Assembly: GCA_035547155.1 (NCBI GenBank)
Contig: DASZVJ010000237.1
Span: 1-13,444 of the forward strand
Reading direction: 5' to 3'
From: CAZNMF01 sp035547155
Lineage (GTDB): Bacteria; Acidobacteriota; Vicinamibacteria; Vicinamibacterales; SCN-69-37
Length of the DNA: 13,444 nucleotides
Shown: piece by piece, positions 6,845 through 12,852 of the stretch
How positions within the stretch are numbered: the first letter of the stretch is position 1
How the letters are laid out: each line of letters starts with the position of its first letter
Translations under genes and position numbers: made by a program
The notes under the pieces: model-generated
Told to the model about the DNA's origin: nothing
What the model saw: the letters and a program-made list of their open reading frames with translations, nothing else
Databases searched by the model: none

Positions 6845-8809
6845 TCAAGGTACCGCCCGAACTTCGAACCGTCCGCTTCGCTCGGCGCGGGCCTCGCCGC
6901 GCGTAGCCTCGATCGTCAACAAGTACTGCCCAGGCGCGAGCTGACTCAGCGGCAGTGGGACGTCGACGTCAGCCGAATGCGCCAGAAATGCGTCCACGCT
7001 CAGATCGCGCCGCTGTTCGACGACGGTCCGATTCGCTGTATCGATCACGCGCGTCGTCACGGTGACGGGTTGCGGATCGCGCGACTGATAGATCCGCAGG
7101 AACGCGTGGACCACGTCATCGCGCGTGAACGCGCGCGCGACGGTCGGCACGACCGGCACGACAGCGGCGATCGGGTTGTCCACGACCGTCGGTGCCGGCT
7201 CGTGATGCAGCAGCAGACCGGACATCGTCAACGGACCATCGGAAAAATCCGGCACGTCGACGAAGGAGAAGACGCTGCCGATCGTGCCGGTCGCCACGTC
7301 CTTCGCGGCCGAGCGCAACTCGTAGCGGCCGGGCGGCAGATCGAGACGCGTGATCAGGCCTTCGTCGGATCGGCCTGCGCGCGCGAGCTCGACCGGCACG
7401 TCGATCGTCTGATGGCCGACGCCGACCGAGTTACCCCGAACATCGAACGCGCCGACGGTGACGTCGAGCGTGCGCGGCCCACTACTCGTGGGCCATGTCG
7501 CGCCAAGTGCGATCGCCACGGCAGCCTTGCGGGTTGCCGCGAGCGCAAACGGCGCAGCCGTCACCGAGAGTGGCAGTTCCTGATGCGGCAGCGCGCCGTC
7601 GAGCGCGGCCGTCAAGTCGGGCGGCGCGACCGTGTCGCTACTCCTCCCGCCCGTCGCAGTCACCTCTGGTTGCGTGCGATACCCGTTGCGCCAATGCACC
7701 GTCACGCCGCGACGTCGCACGTCGACGCGAATCGTATGCGCGGTCTTCGTCACCGGCGAGGCTGGCTCGAAGCCGAGCAGATAGTACGACTGGCTCTCCG
7801 CGAAGATCGCCGGCATGGCGTCCTGCGGCGCGTTCGTGTTGGCGACGAGCCGGCCGCCCGTGAGGCCTGGCAGCACACGCAGATCGTCGATACGATGCTG
7901 ATTTTGCGAATTGAGATTGCGCACGAGATTCGGCGTCACGCGCTCGTGCGTCGTGTAGTCCGCGGTGACCGCCAGCGTAAGCAGGCCCACCGGATCGACG
8001 GCCTGGATCGTCACATTCGACTCGGCGAGCTCGTGGAGCATCTCGTCGCGACACTCGCGAATGTCGGCACCCGATCGGATCTGCCCATTCAGGCCGATCG
8101 CGCTTCCCACGAAGATCAGCACCTTGCGCCGCCTCGGCGCCTCGCGCATTGCGTGCGCAATGTCGTAGAGCACTTCGCACTGATCCTTCGTATAGAAGCC
8201 AATCCCCGGCACCGGCGACGGAGACTGCAAACCGTTCGGAGTCATCTCCGGCGGCTCCGTCGTCCCCATGAACGGCGAATCGATCGCGTCTATCAGTCGC
8301 GAGCGATCGGACGTGAAGCCCTGCGACAACCCGTTGTTTCCGAAGACCGTCGATCGCACGACCGCCGCCAGATCGCCGGGACCAAGCTCGTCGACCGCCG
8401 CATGCGCGATCTGCTTCGCCGCGAGCGTCGGCTGCCCGTCGGGAATCGTCCCGTCCATCAGAATGACGACGAGCCGGCCTTCGTCGGGTAGATCGTTGGA
8501 GACGACGTCGTGCGGCGCATCGCGCACCCAGGACGCGACCGTCGCGTCGCGCATGGGTCCGGGCACGTCGACGGCCGAGAACGCGACGATCTCCCGCCGC
8601 TTCCCGTCCTCGTACACCGCAAAATCCGCCGCCGTGAGGCCGCGCACCGGCTGGCGGTCTTTGTCGAGCACCGAGACGTCGACCGGAATCAGGTCGGTCC
8701 TGACGCGAAAGATCGAACGCGGCTGCGGCTGCTCCTGCTGCGCGTGGATCGACAGCACGAACGCCGCAAGCACCGCGGACACGACGAGCGTGGATGCGCG
8801 ACAGGGCAC
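6845..8809 (-). CDS. Secreted VWFA-related domain protein (Acidobacteriota type), MIDAS motif not conserved
   Basis: The protein is 654 residues from the GTG at 8809, chosen because AAGGAG lies five bases upstream. An ATG at 8824 that shares its A with the previous gene's stop (TGATG) would add five residues. Residues 1-23 form a signal peptide (MPCRASTLVVSAVLAAFVLS, then IHA before QQ). Residues 34-78 give the typical entry FRVRTDLIPVDVSVLDKDRQ plus PVRGLTAADFAVYEDGK. A VWFA-like Rossmann core follows: LVVILMDG (113-120), an ELGPGDLAAVV strand-turn (141-151), and KVLIFVGSAIG (229-239), with SYYLLGFEP near 341-349 closing the domain. From about 400 onward are beta-sandwich modules ending GQYLLTIEATRGEARAERSG. 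The usual DxSxS metal site is replaced by D119-G-T-I-P, so metal-dependent ligand binding is doubtful. This matches the architecture named acidobacterial VWFA-related domain (TIGR03436, from memory). Cotranscribed with the secreted protein upstream. Confidence 0.85.
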   Translation of the reverse strand: MPCRASTLVVSAVLAAFVLSIHAQQEQPQPRSIFRVRTDLIPVDVSVLDKDRQPVRGLTAADFAVYEDGKRREIVAFSAVDVPGPMRDATVASWVRDAPHDVVSNDLPDEGRLVVILMDGTIPDGQPTLAAKQIAHAAVDELGPGDLAAVVRSTVFGNNGLSQGFTSDRSRLIDAIDSPFMGTTEPPEMTPNGLQSPSPVPGIGFYTKDQCEVLYDIAHAMREAPRRRKVLIFVGSAIGLNGQIRSGADIRECRDEMLHELAESNVTIQAVDPVGLLTLAVTADYTTHERVTPNLVRNLNSQNQHRIDDLRVLPGLTGGRLVANTNAPQDAMPAIFAESQSYYLLGFEPASPVTKTAHTIRVDVRRRGVTVHWRNGYRTQPEVTATGGRSSDTVAPPDLTAALDGALPHQELPLSVTAAPFALAATRKAAVAIALGATWPTSSGPRTLDVTVGAFDVRGNSVGVGHQTIDVPVELARAGRSDEGLITRLDLPPGRYELRSAAKDVATGTIGSVFSFVDVPDFSDGPLTMSGLLLHHEPAPTVVDNPIAAVVPVVPTVARAFTRDDVVHAFLRIYQSRDPQPVTVTTRVIDTANRTVVEQRRDLSVDAFLAHSADVDVPLPLSQLAPGQYLLTIEATRGEARAERSGRFEVRAVP

Positions 8810-8814
8810 GGACG

Positions 8815-8820
8815 CTCCTT
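8815..8820 (-). promoter_or_regulatory. Shine-Dalgarno site inside the overlap region, favours GTG start at 8809
   Basis: On the minus strand AAGGAG (complement of 8815-8820) stands five bases before GTG at 8809. It overlaps the first codons of the alternative ATG-8824 frame. The ATG itself has only a weak G-run upstream. Confidence 0.6.
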
Positions 8821-8823
8821 CCA

Positions 8824-9774
8824 TCAATGCGCCCCCGGTTCGTCTGGCGTGGGCGTCATGTCGCCATTCTTCTCCGTGACCGCGACCGAAAAACGCCGGA
8901 AGTTCGAGTACGTCGCCTCGCCGCTGATGGCGCCGATGAATCGGCCGTCGAACCGCGATTCGTACTTCTCGCGCATGACCGAGGGCAACCAGAGCGCCAG
9001 ACGCGGCGCTTCCGCATACGTAACGTCGATTGTCGCTTCCGTGGAGAGCTTGCGGTTCTGCAGCGTGTAGTCGAGCGCGGTCCGCTGCACGCGTCCGGAG
9101 TCGGCGTCGACCCACGCCCGGCCGCCCATCGGAAGATCGCCCGGCGATCCGATGATGCGCGGCAGCGCCTGCTCGATGAACGTCAGCTCGACGACGCGCT
9201 GCCCGCCGCTCCGCTGCACGCCTTCCAGCGCGAACGTCGATCGCGGCTGGAACGCGCGCCGCAGATACAACAGCGCCGCCGTCGGCACGTTGAGCGTGCG
9301 GCTCGACGAGATGCCGTTGACGTCCACGTTGTAGCGCGCGCTCTCCGCCGTGATCGCCTGCGCTTTCGCCAGCGCCTCGTCGGTCGGCGCCGCGAAGAGC
9401 GCCGCCAATCGCTCACTACGGTCGCGCACGGGCTTGCCGTCGACTTCGAAGACGTCGCGGAACGTCACCCACCCGCGCACGGGATCGGCGAGCACGAGCA
9501 CATCCGATCGAAGCCGTCTGTTCGAGACGCGCACCTCGCCCAGCGTTGCCGCGCCCGGAACCGTCGAGGGGAGGTAGCGCTGGCGGTAGTCTTCCTGCGC
9601 GACGACGGCGGTGAGGTCCTGTTCGTAGCCGGCCAGATAATCGCCGACGCGCTGGAGCACGGCATCGCGATCGGGCGGCGGCGCGGTGTCCTGTGGCGCG
9701 GCCACCCCGGCCGCACGGCCCCACAGCACGACGGCCATCGACAACGTCACGGCGACGTTCGCGCACGCGCGCAT
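8824..9774 (-). CDS. Secreted protein of unknown function, coupled to VWFA-related gene
   Basis: The protein is 316 residues from ATG 9774; a TTG at 9786 in the same frame would add four. Residues 1-26 are a signal peptide (MRACANVAVTLSMAVVLW, then AAGVAA before PQD). No named domain is recognised. The visible pattern is an early QRVGDYLAGYEQDLTAVVAQ helix and EDYRQRYLP. Then come LRSDVLVLADPVRGWVTFRD and VFEVDGKPVRDRSERLAALF (about 88-127), an aromatic/hydrophobic middle, and a beta-rich end (GGRAWVDADSGRVQRTALDY, MREKYESRF, GEATYSNFRRFSV). I recall similar exported proteins beside VWFA-related genes in Vicinamibacteria. The conserved VFEVDGKPVRDR block and the outer beta-sheet suggest a periplasmic or outer-membrane-associated lipid- or protein-binding role, but that is a guess. 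Its TGA overlaps the possible ATG of the next gene by one base, so translation is likely coupled. Confidence 0.8.
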   Translation of the reverse strand: MRACANVAVTLSMAVVLWGRAAGVAAPQDTAPPPDRDAVLQRVGDYLAGYEQDLTAVVAQEDYRQRYLPSTVPGAATLGEVRVSNRRLRSDVLVLADPVRGWVTFRDVFEVDGKPVRDRSERLAALFAAPTDEALAKAQAITAESARYNVDVNGISSSRTLNVPTAALLYLRRAFQPRSTFALEGVQRSGGQRVVELTFIEQALPRIIGSPGDLPMGGRAWVDADSGRVQRTALDYTLQNRKLSTEATIDVTYAEAPRLALWLPSVMREKYESRFDGRFIGAISGEATYSNFRRFSVAVTEKNGDMTPTPDEPGAH

Positions 9775-9835
9775 GGATGCACTCAACGACTGATGGCGGG
9801 GAGCCGACGGTGGGAGTGTAACTCAGCTGCCGGCG

Positions 9836-9856
9836 GCGGCGCGTAGTTAGCGCCGC
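9836..9856. promoter_or_regulatory. Inverted repeat in divergent promoter region (possible operator)
   Basis: GCGGCGC at 9836-9842 and GCGCCGC at 9850-9856 are perfect 7-bp inverted arms around GTAGTTA. It lies between the divergent 316-residue gene and the DUF411 gene, just upstream of the -10-like TAGAAT at 9865, where a -35 box would sit. In GC-rich DNA such a dyad can arise by chance. Confidence 0.3.
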
Positions 9857-9864
9857 ACTCCCGC

Positions 9865-9870
9865 TAGAAT
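9865..9870 (+). promoter_or_regulatory. Candidate -10 element of the DUF411 gene
   Basis: TAGAAT matches the -10 consensus at five of six positions, and transcription would start near 9877. No clear -35 box lies 16-18 bases upstream; the inverted repeat at 9836-9856 occupies that place, so an activator-dependent promoter is possible. The ribosome site GAGGA at 9878-9882 would then be at the very 5' end of the mRNA, which leaves the promoter call tentative. Confidence 0.35.
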
Positions 9871-9889
9871 AGGCGTCGAGGACCCCATC

Positions 9890-10360
9890 ATGCACGACAT
9901 CTCGAGACGAGACGCCATCCGTCTGTTTTCGCTGAGCGCCGCGATCGGCGTCTGGAGCGCGGCCACCACGCACGCCGAGTCGACGCCGCTCGTCGTCTAC
10001 AAAGATCCGGACTGCGGTTGCTGCGAGAAATGGGTCGCGCACATGAAGGCGACCGGGTTTGCGCCGACGGTCACGAACACGCGCGACATCGCCAGCATCA
10101 AGCGGCAACACCATGTGCCCGACGTGCTCGCGAGCTGCCACACGGCGCTCGTCGGCGGCTATGTCGTCGAAGGCCACGTGCCGGCGGCGGACGTGAAACG
10201 GCTACTCGCTCAGAAGCCAAAGGGCGTCGTCGGTCTGACGATTCCCGGCATGCCCTCGAGCGCACCGGGCATGGACATGACGCCATTCAAGCCTTACACG
10301 GTGCTCGCCTTCGACGCACAGGGCAAGACGACGGTGTTTGCGGAGCACAAGAACGGGTGA
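9890..10360 (+). CDS. DUF411 metal-binding protein with twin-arginine-like leader
   Basis: The protein is 156 residues; ATG with GAGGA seven bases upstream. Residues 1-29 hold an SRRDAIRLF twin-arginine-like motif followed by a hydrophobic stretch and a cut near THA-E, so export is expected, probably folded through Tat. The mature part starts LVVYKDPDCGCCEKWVAHM: the D41-C42-G43-C44-C45 cluster is the hallmark of DUF411. Other likely ligands are C83-H84 in ASCHTALVGGYVVEGHVP and the Met-containing loop GMPSSAPGMDM (120-130). Family members occur in copper and other metal-resistance loci and are annotated as metal-binding. No copper ATPase or regulator is nearby, so here it appears as a stand-alone periplasmic metal-handling protein. 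It overlaps the next gene by GTGA. Confidence 0.9.
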   Translation: MHDISRRDAIRLFSLSAAIGVWSAATTHAESTPLVVYKDPDCGCCEKWVAHMKATGFAPTVTNTRDIASIKRQHHVPDVLASCHTALVGGYVVEGHVPAADVKRLLAQKPKGVVGLTIPGMPSSAPGMDMTPFKPYTVLAFDAQGKTTVFAEHKNG

Positions 10361-10860
10361 GCGCGTCCCGCGCACGACGTCGACGCGAGCGTGACGTCCA
10401 GTCGTCGATGCTCCTCATCTGGGGCGGCGATTTCGATCCCGACGAGGTCACGCGAACGCTTCGTTTAAAGCCGACTCAGGCTTGGCGGAAGGGCGAACGG
10501 AGGTCATTCCGTCGGGCCGATGGCTCGATTCACCTCGGCTCTCGTCCTCGATGGAGCGGATGGAAGAAATGGATGACCGACCGCTTCCGTGAACGTCCGC
10601 TCGAATCGCAGCTGAGCTTCTGGCTCAGGCTGCTGACGCCGCGACGGTCCGCGCTTGGGAAGCTTCGCAAGAACGGCGCGGTCGTCGAGCTCAACTGTTG
10701 CTTGATTCACCGCGGCAGCGTGAACGTGACGCTGCCCGCCGCAATGATCTCGAAGCTCGCCGCGTTGGGCGTACAGCTCGACATCACGTGGTACGCGCCG
10801 CTGCCGTCCGAGCTCCGGCAGCGCCAGCGAACCTCCGGCCGACGAATCGGCCGCGCCTAG
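10357..10860 (+). CDS. DUF4279 domain protein
   Basis: The protein is 167 residues from a GTG at 10357 whose GTGA overlaps the previous stop. GGAG at 10342-10345 is 11 bases upstream. An ATG at 10408 is the alternative, but it would cut the first strand (VQSSMLLIWG) that DUF4279 proteins carry before the conserved GGDFDPDEVTRTL. Further hallmarks are LKPTQAWRKGE (37-47), the basic loop with SGWKKWMTD (67-75), the LESQLSFWLRLL helix (82-93), a VVELNCCLIH strand (109-118), and ITWYAPLPSE near the end. The basic N-terminal tail (RARRRRER) is unlike the domain and may be an artefact of the early start. Function of DUF4279 is unknown; members often occur in immunity and mobile-gene neighbourhoods. 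Cytoplasmic. Confidence 0.75.
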   Translation: MSASRARRRRERDVQSSMLLIWGGDFDPDEVTRTLRLKPTQAWRKGERRSFRRADGSIHLGSRPRWSGWKKWMTDRFRERPLESQLSFWLRLLTPRRSALGKLRKNGAVVELNCCLIHRGSVNVTLPAAMISKLAALGVQLDITWYAPLPSELRQRQRTSGRRIGRA

Positions 10861-10902
10861 CCTTAGACTCGCGCAGTGCGGGCGACGTCTATTTGGGTCC
10901 GT

Positions 10903-10931
10903 TTGACAGGTCCGCTGTTCACTCTTACCCT
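10903..10931 (+). promoter_or_regulatory. Promoter of the antitoxin-toxin pair, apparently leaderless
   Basis: TTGACA at 10903-10908 is a perfect -35 box. After a 17-base spacer, TACCCT at 10926-10931 keeps T1, A2 and T6 of the -10 consensus. Transcription should start six to eight bases later, at or next to the A of the ATG at 10938. The bases before this ATG (CCCTGCCCTC) contain no Shine-Dalgarno sequence, which agrees with a leaderless mRNA. Confidence 0.55.
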
Positions 10932-10937
10932 GCCCTC

Positions 10938-11162
10938 ATGAACGTGCCGATTCCACCAGAGCTCGAAGCCAAGCTCGCCCGCATGGCCGTCGAGACGGGC
11001 CGCACGGTCGATGAGGTCGCCATCGATCTCTTGACGAGCTCCATCGACCATGACGATTGGTTCCGAGCCGAAGTCGAGAAGGGGCGCGCCGCTGCGCGAG
11101 CAGGCAGGCTGATCGAGCACGACGATGTCGCGGCTCGCATGGACCGACGATACCGCGACTGA
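10938..11162 (+). CDS. ParD/CopG-like antitoxin (ribbon-helix-helix type)
   Basis: The protein is 74 residues. The start MNVPIPPELEAKLARMAVET followed by GRTVDEVAIDLLTSSI fits a ribbon-helix-helix fold: a short strand then two helices, forming a dimer that binds operator DNA. The second half, DDWFRAEVEKGRAAARAGRL then IEHDDVAARMDRRYRD, is the acidic/basic helical tail by which ParD-type antitoxins cover the toxin. Length and layout are usual for the family. The ATG is the first codon after the predicted promoter and has no ribosome site. The stop overlaps the start of the toxin gene by one base (TGATG), a standard antitoxin-first arrangement. Antitoxin expression may be self-repressed at the 10903-10931 promoter. 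Confidence 0.82.
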   Translation: MNVPIPPELEAKLARMAVETGRTVDEVAIDLLTSSIDHDDWFRAEVEKGRAAARAGRLIEHDDVAARMDRRYRD

Positions 11163-11338
11163 TGCGTGTCCGCTGGACGACGGAGGCCCACGTCGGACGG
11201 CCGGGACGCGTCGAAGGCACGCGCGAGCTCGCTTTTCCTCCCCTTCCGTATATCGTGGTCTACGAAATCGCCGGCGATCGAGACGAGGTCCGGCTACTGC
11301 GTATCCTTCACGGTGCGCAGCAATGGCCTCAGCGTTGA
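11162..11338 (+). CDS. Internally shortened ParE/RelE-type toxin
   Basis: The protein is 58 residues, starting with the ATG that shares its A with the antitoxin stop. The first eight residues (MRVRWTTE) match the first strand of ParE/RelE-superfamily toxins. The sequence then goes directly to HVGRPGRVEGTRELAFPPLP and YIVVYEIAG, and ends LLRILHGAQQWP, which are the family's third to last strands and carboxy terminus. Normal members are about 90-100 residues. The missing ~35-40 residues are the two-helix hairpin between strands 1 and 2. The frame is kept exactly, so this is an in-frame internal deletion, not a frameshift. Loss of the hairpin should harm folding and antitoxin contact, so it is probably inactive or strongly altered. 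It overlaps the following frame (ATG 11323) by 16 bases. Confidence 0.75.
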   Translation: MRVRWTTEAHVGRPGRVEGTRELAFPPLPYIVVYEIAGDRDEVRLLRILHGAQQWPQR

Positions 11339-11734
11339 GCGACGCCGGACAGCATCTGGAGCAGGCCTTGTTCGCGATTGAGCCATTCCGACGTTCGACT
11401 GCCGTCATCGACTGGCAGCACCCGGACATCGTTGCGAAGGCGTCCGCCTTACGGGGCACGGACGCGAGCGTCACGTCCATCGCGCGGCGGTGCTTCGAGT
11501 GGGTCAGGGACGAGATCAAGCACTCGCACGACCACGGCCTGCATCCCGTTACGTGTGTCGCGTCCGACGTGCTTCGGGTCGGTAGCGGCTACTGTTACGC
11601 CAAGAGCCATCTCTTGGCCGCGCTGCTTCGCGCGAACGGGCTCTCGGCTGGTTTCTGCTATCAGCGATTGAGTCGCGACGACAACGGACCGCCGTCTTGC
11701 CTGCACGGACTCAATGCCGTGTGGCTATCCGCCC
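11323..11734 (+). pseudogene. 5' fragment of a transglutaminase-like cysteine protease-fold gene
   Basis: From ATG 11323 (alternatives TTG 11335, overlapping the toxin stop, and TTG 11368, which has GGAG six bases upstream) the frame encodes transglutaminase-like residues 1-135. These are VIDWQHPDI (28-36), RRCFEWVRDEIKHSHD (55-70), ASDVLRVGSGYCYAKSHLLA (80-99, catalytic Cys91), GLSAGFCYQRL (106-116) and LHGLNAVWL (127-135, catalytic His128). Family members continue with a WYRxDxRG segment carrying the catalytic Asp. Here homology stops at about 11727 and the frame runs on through the AlpA-like gene to a stop at 11938-11940, giving a chimeric 205-residue product with a meaningless tail. The triad is therefore incomplete. 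An automatic annotation would probably show one gene 11323-11940. Confidence 0.75.
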
Positions 11735-11940
11735 ATGAGCGAGGACCGACTACTCCGCCTCGACGAGGTCGTGCAGATCGTTGGTTTCGGGACGACGCAT
11801 ATTCGTGCTCTAACGGTAGCGCGGCAGTTTCCGCAACCGCTGCGGTTCGGCCGGGCGATTCGCTACTGGCGATTGAGGTGCAGGACTGGATTCGCGCACG
11901 CAAGGCCGAACGCGGTGTCGCTGGTCAGAACAACGACTAA
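11735..11940 (+). pseudogene. AlpA-family phage/island regulator, frameshifted
   Basis: The ATG at 11735 opens MSEDRLLRLDEVVQIVGFGT, then HIRALTVARQFPQPLRFGRA and IRYWRL, the winged helix-turn-helix pattern of AlpA (CP4-57-type) regulators. These are short DNA-binding proteins that control excision or integrase genes of prophages and islands. At about 11873-11878 the frame breaks: the expected ending EVQDWIRARKAERG continues one frame over and stops naturally at 11938-11940. Restoring a GAGC tetranucleotide next to the existing GAG would give the family's usual WRLSEVQDW, so a 4-base deletion between short GAG repeats is a simple explanation; a single-base error is another. Start codon lies within 8 bases of the point where the transglutaminase homology ends. 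Confidence 0.75.
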
Positions 11941-11995
11941 CGGAACGCTGTGCTCCATTCGGTGCGCGGCGTTCCCGTGAGGAGAGATTTGAGCG

Positions 11996-12682
11996 ATGAC
12001 CGAACACCCCGACGGCGAGACGGCTGATGTCGCCCTATGGAAAACGCTACGAGACGCTGACCTTGGCTCGTTTGGAATCGACATGGCTGAGGTGGGGCTT
12101 GATGCATTCATGAGCGACGGGGTGTGGCGCGACATTCCCGCCATCCGCTCGGTCGTTCAGATCATCAAGGCCGGCATGTCAGTGCGCGACTACCGTCTGG
12201 CCAGAAATATCGCTCGCTTCCTGACTGAACTCAGTTCCATCAATGCGGCTACGCGTCGCGACATGATCGAGCGCCTCGAGGCGGACCCGAAGTTTGGAGC
12301 CCGCGTCGGCGAGCTACTGATCGGGATCCTGGATCGGTGCGACGATGCCAGGAAACCCGCGCTGCACGGACGCGCCTTCGCGATGTATTGCCGGAGGGAG
12401 ATCGCAGCCGATCGATTGCGGCGATTGCATGTCGTCATTGATGCAGTGCATTTGCCCGAGGTCGATCGGCTGGTGCTTTCGACTGTAAGCACGCTCTCAG
12501 CGACACTCGACCCGCGACACTCGTTCGACCCATTCTCGGCGCACAACTTGACCCAGGCCGGCGTTCTAATCTTGCAGAATCACGCCGTCCGCGACTCAAC
12601 GACCGTCTTGACCTATGAAGGAACGCTTCTTCTCAAAGTGATGGGGCGGCTCAATGACGAGCGCGTCACGCCAGTCTGGTGA
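11996..12682 (+). CDS. Conserved-looking hypothetical protein, function unknown
   Basis: The protein is 228 residues; GAGGAGA at 11979-11985 lies about 10 bases before the ATG. It is mainly helical and soluble, with no signal peptide or membrane segment. Notable blocks are IPAIRSVVQIIKAGMSVRDY (47-66), LARNIARFLTEL (68-79), DPKFGARVGELLIGILDRCD (97-116) with DDARKP, and a C-terminal LTQAGVLILQNH and LTYEGTLLLKVM. The pattern 'LL..LDR.DD..KP...G..F..Y' is one I associate with uncharacterised proteins of mobile and accessory islands, but I know no family name or function. It lies between a broken AlpA gene and a tRNA, consistent with island cargo. No gene follows it before the tRNA terminator. 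Confidence 0.8.
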   Translation: MTEHPDGETADVALWKTLRDADLGSFGIDMAEVGLDAFMSDGVWRDIPAIRSVVQIIKAGMSVRDYRLARNIARFLTELSSINAATRRDMIERLEADPKFGARVGELLIGILDRCDDARKPALHGRAFAMYCRREIAADRLRRLHVVIDAVHLPEVDRLVLSTVSTLSATLDPRHSFDPFSAHNLTQAGVLILQNHAVRDSTTVLTYEGTLLLKVMGRLNDERVTPVW

Positions 12683-12710
12683 GCTTGTTCCCCCCAGTGT
12701 TACCCCAACG

Positions 12711-12734
12711 AAAAAGCCGGCTGGGGGCCGGCTT
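12711..12734 (-). terminator. Intrinsic terminator of tRNA-Pro
   Basis: On the minus strand an 8-bp perfect stem (arms 12727-12734 and 12714-12721, AAGCCGGC/GCCGGCTT) with a five-base loop is followed by TTTTT (12711-12715, partly within the stem). It lies 18 bases beyond the tRNA 3' end. The plus strand has no T-run after the hairpin, so it does not serve the 11996 gene well. Confidence 0.85.
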
Positions 12735-12752
12735 GTAAGTGCTTGATTTGAT

Positions 12753-12829
12753 TGGTCGGGATGGCGGGATTCGAACCCACGACCCCCTGACCCCCAGTCA
12801 GGTGCGCTACCAGGCTGCGCTACATCCCG
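12753..12829 (-). tRNA. tRNA-Pro, anticodon GGG, with encoded CCA
   Basis: The minus strand folds as a full cloverleaf of 77 bases. The acceptor stem is CGGGATG/CATCCCG with the C1-G72 pair typical of bacterial tRNA-Pro. The D-arm is GCGC-AGCCTGGTA-GCGC. The anticodon stem CCTGA/TCAGG encloses the loop CTGGGGG (anticodon GGG), the variable loop has five bases, and the T-arm GTGGG-TTCGAAT-CCCGC follows. The discriminator is A and CCA is encoded (12753-12755). It reads proline codons CCC and CCU. It lies downstream of merR on the same strand and has its own terminator. Its 3' end faces the broken AlpA region, the usual orientation for an integration target. Confidence 0.97.
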
Positions 12830-12852
12830 ATCGAACTCGAGCGCGTTTCAGA

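Noticed and set aside
6321..6944. Open frames running through the 22-bp array on either strand
   Set aside because: The repeat period is not a multiple of three, so the translation has no stable repeat unit, and no ribosome site or domain is present.
6731..8491. Long open frame (586 codons) on the plus strand opposite the VWFA-related gene
   Set aside because: Its product is extremely rich in Arg and His without any domain; it mirrors the codon bias of the minus-strand gene, which has a signal peptide, family motifs and a ribosome site.
8794..9846. Plus-strand open frame opposite the 316-residue secreted protein
   Set aside because: Low-complexity Arg-rich translation; antisense shadow in GC-rich DNA.
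11870..11880. Programmed ribosomal frameshift in the AlpA gene
   Set aside because: No slippery heptamer or downstream structure visible; a small deletion explains the break more simply.
10860..12700. Attachment-site duplicate of the tRNA-Pro 3' end
   Set aside because: I looked for GATTCGAACCC-like sequence left of the tRNA and found none in the window.
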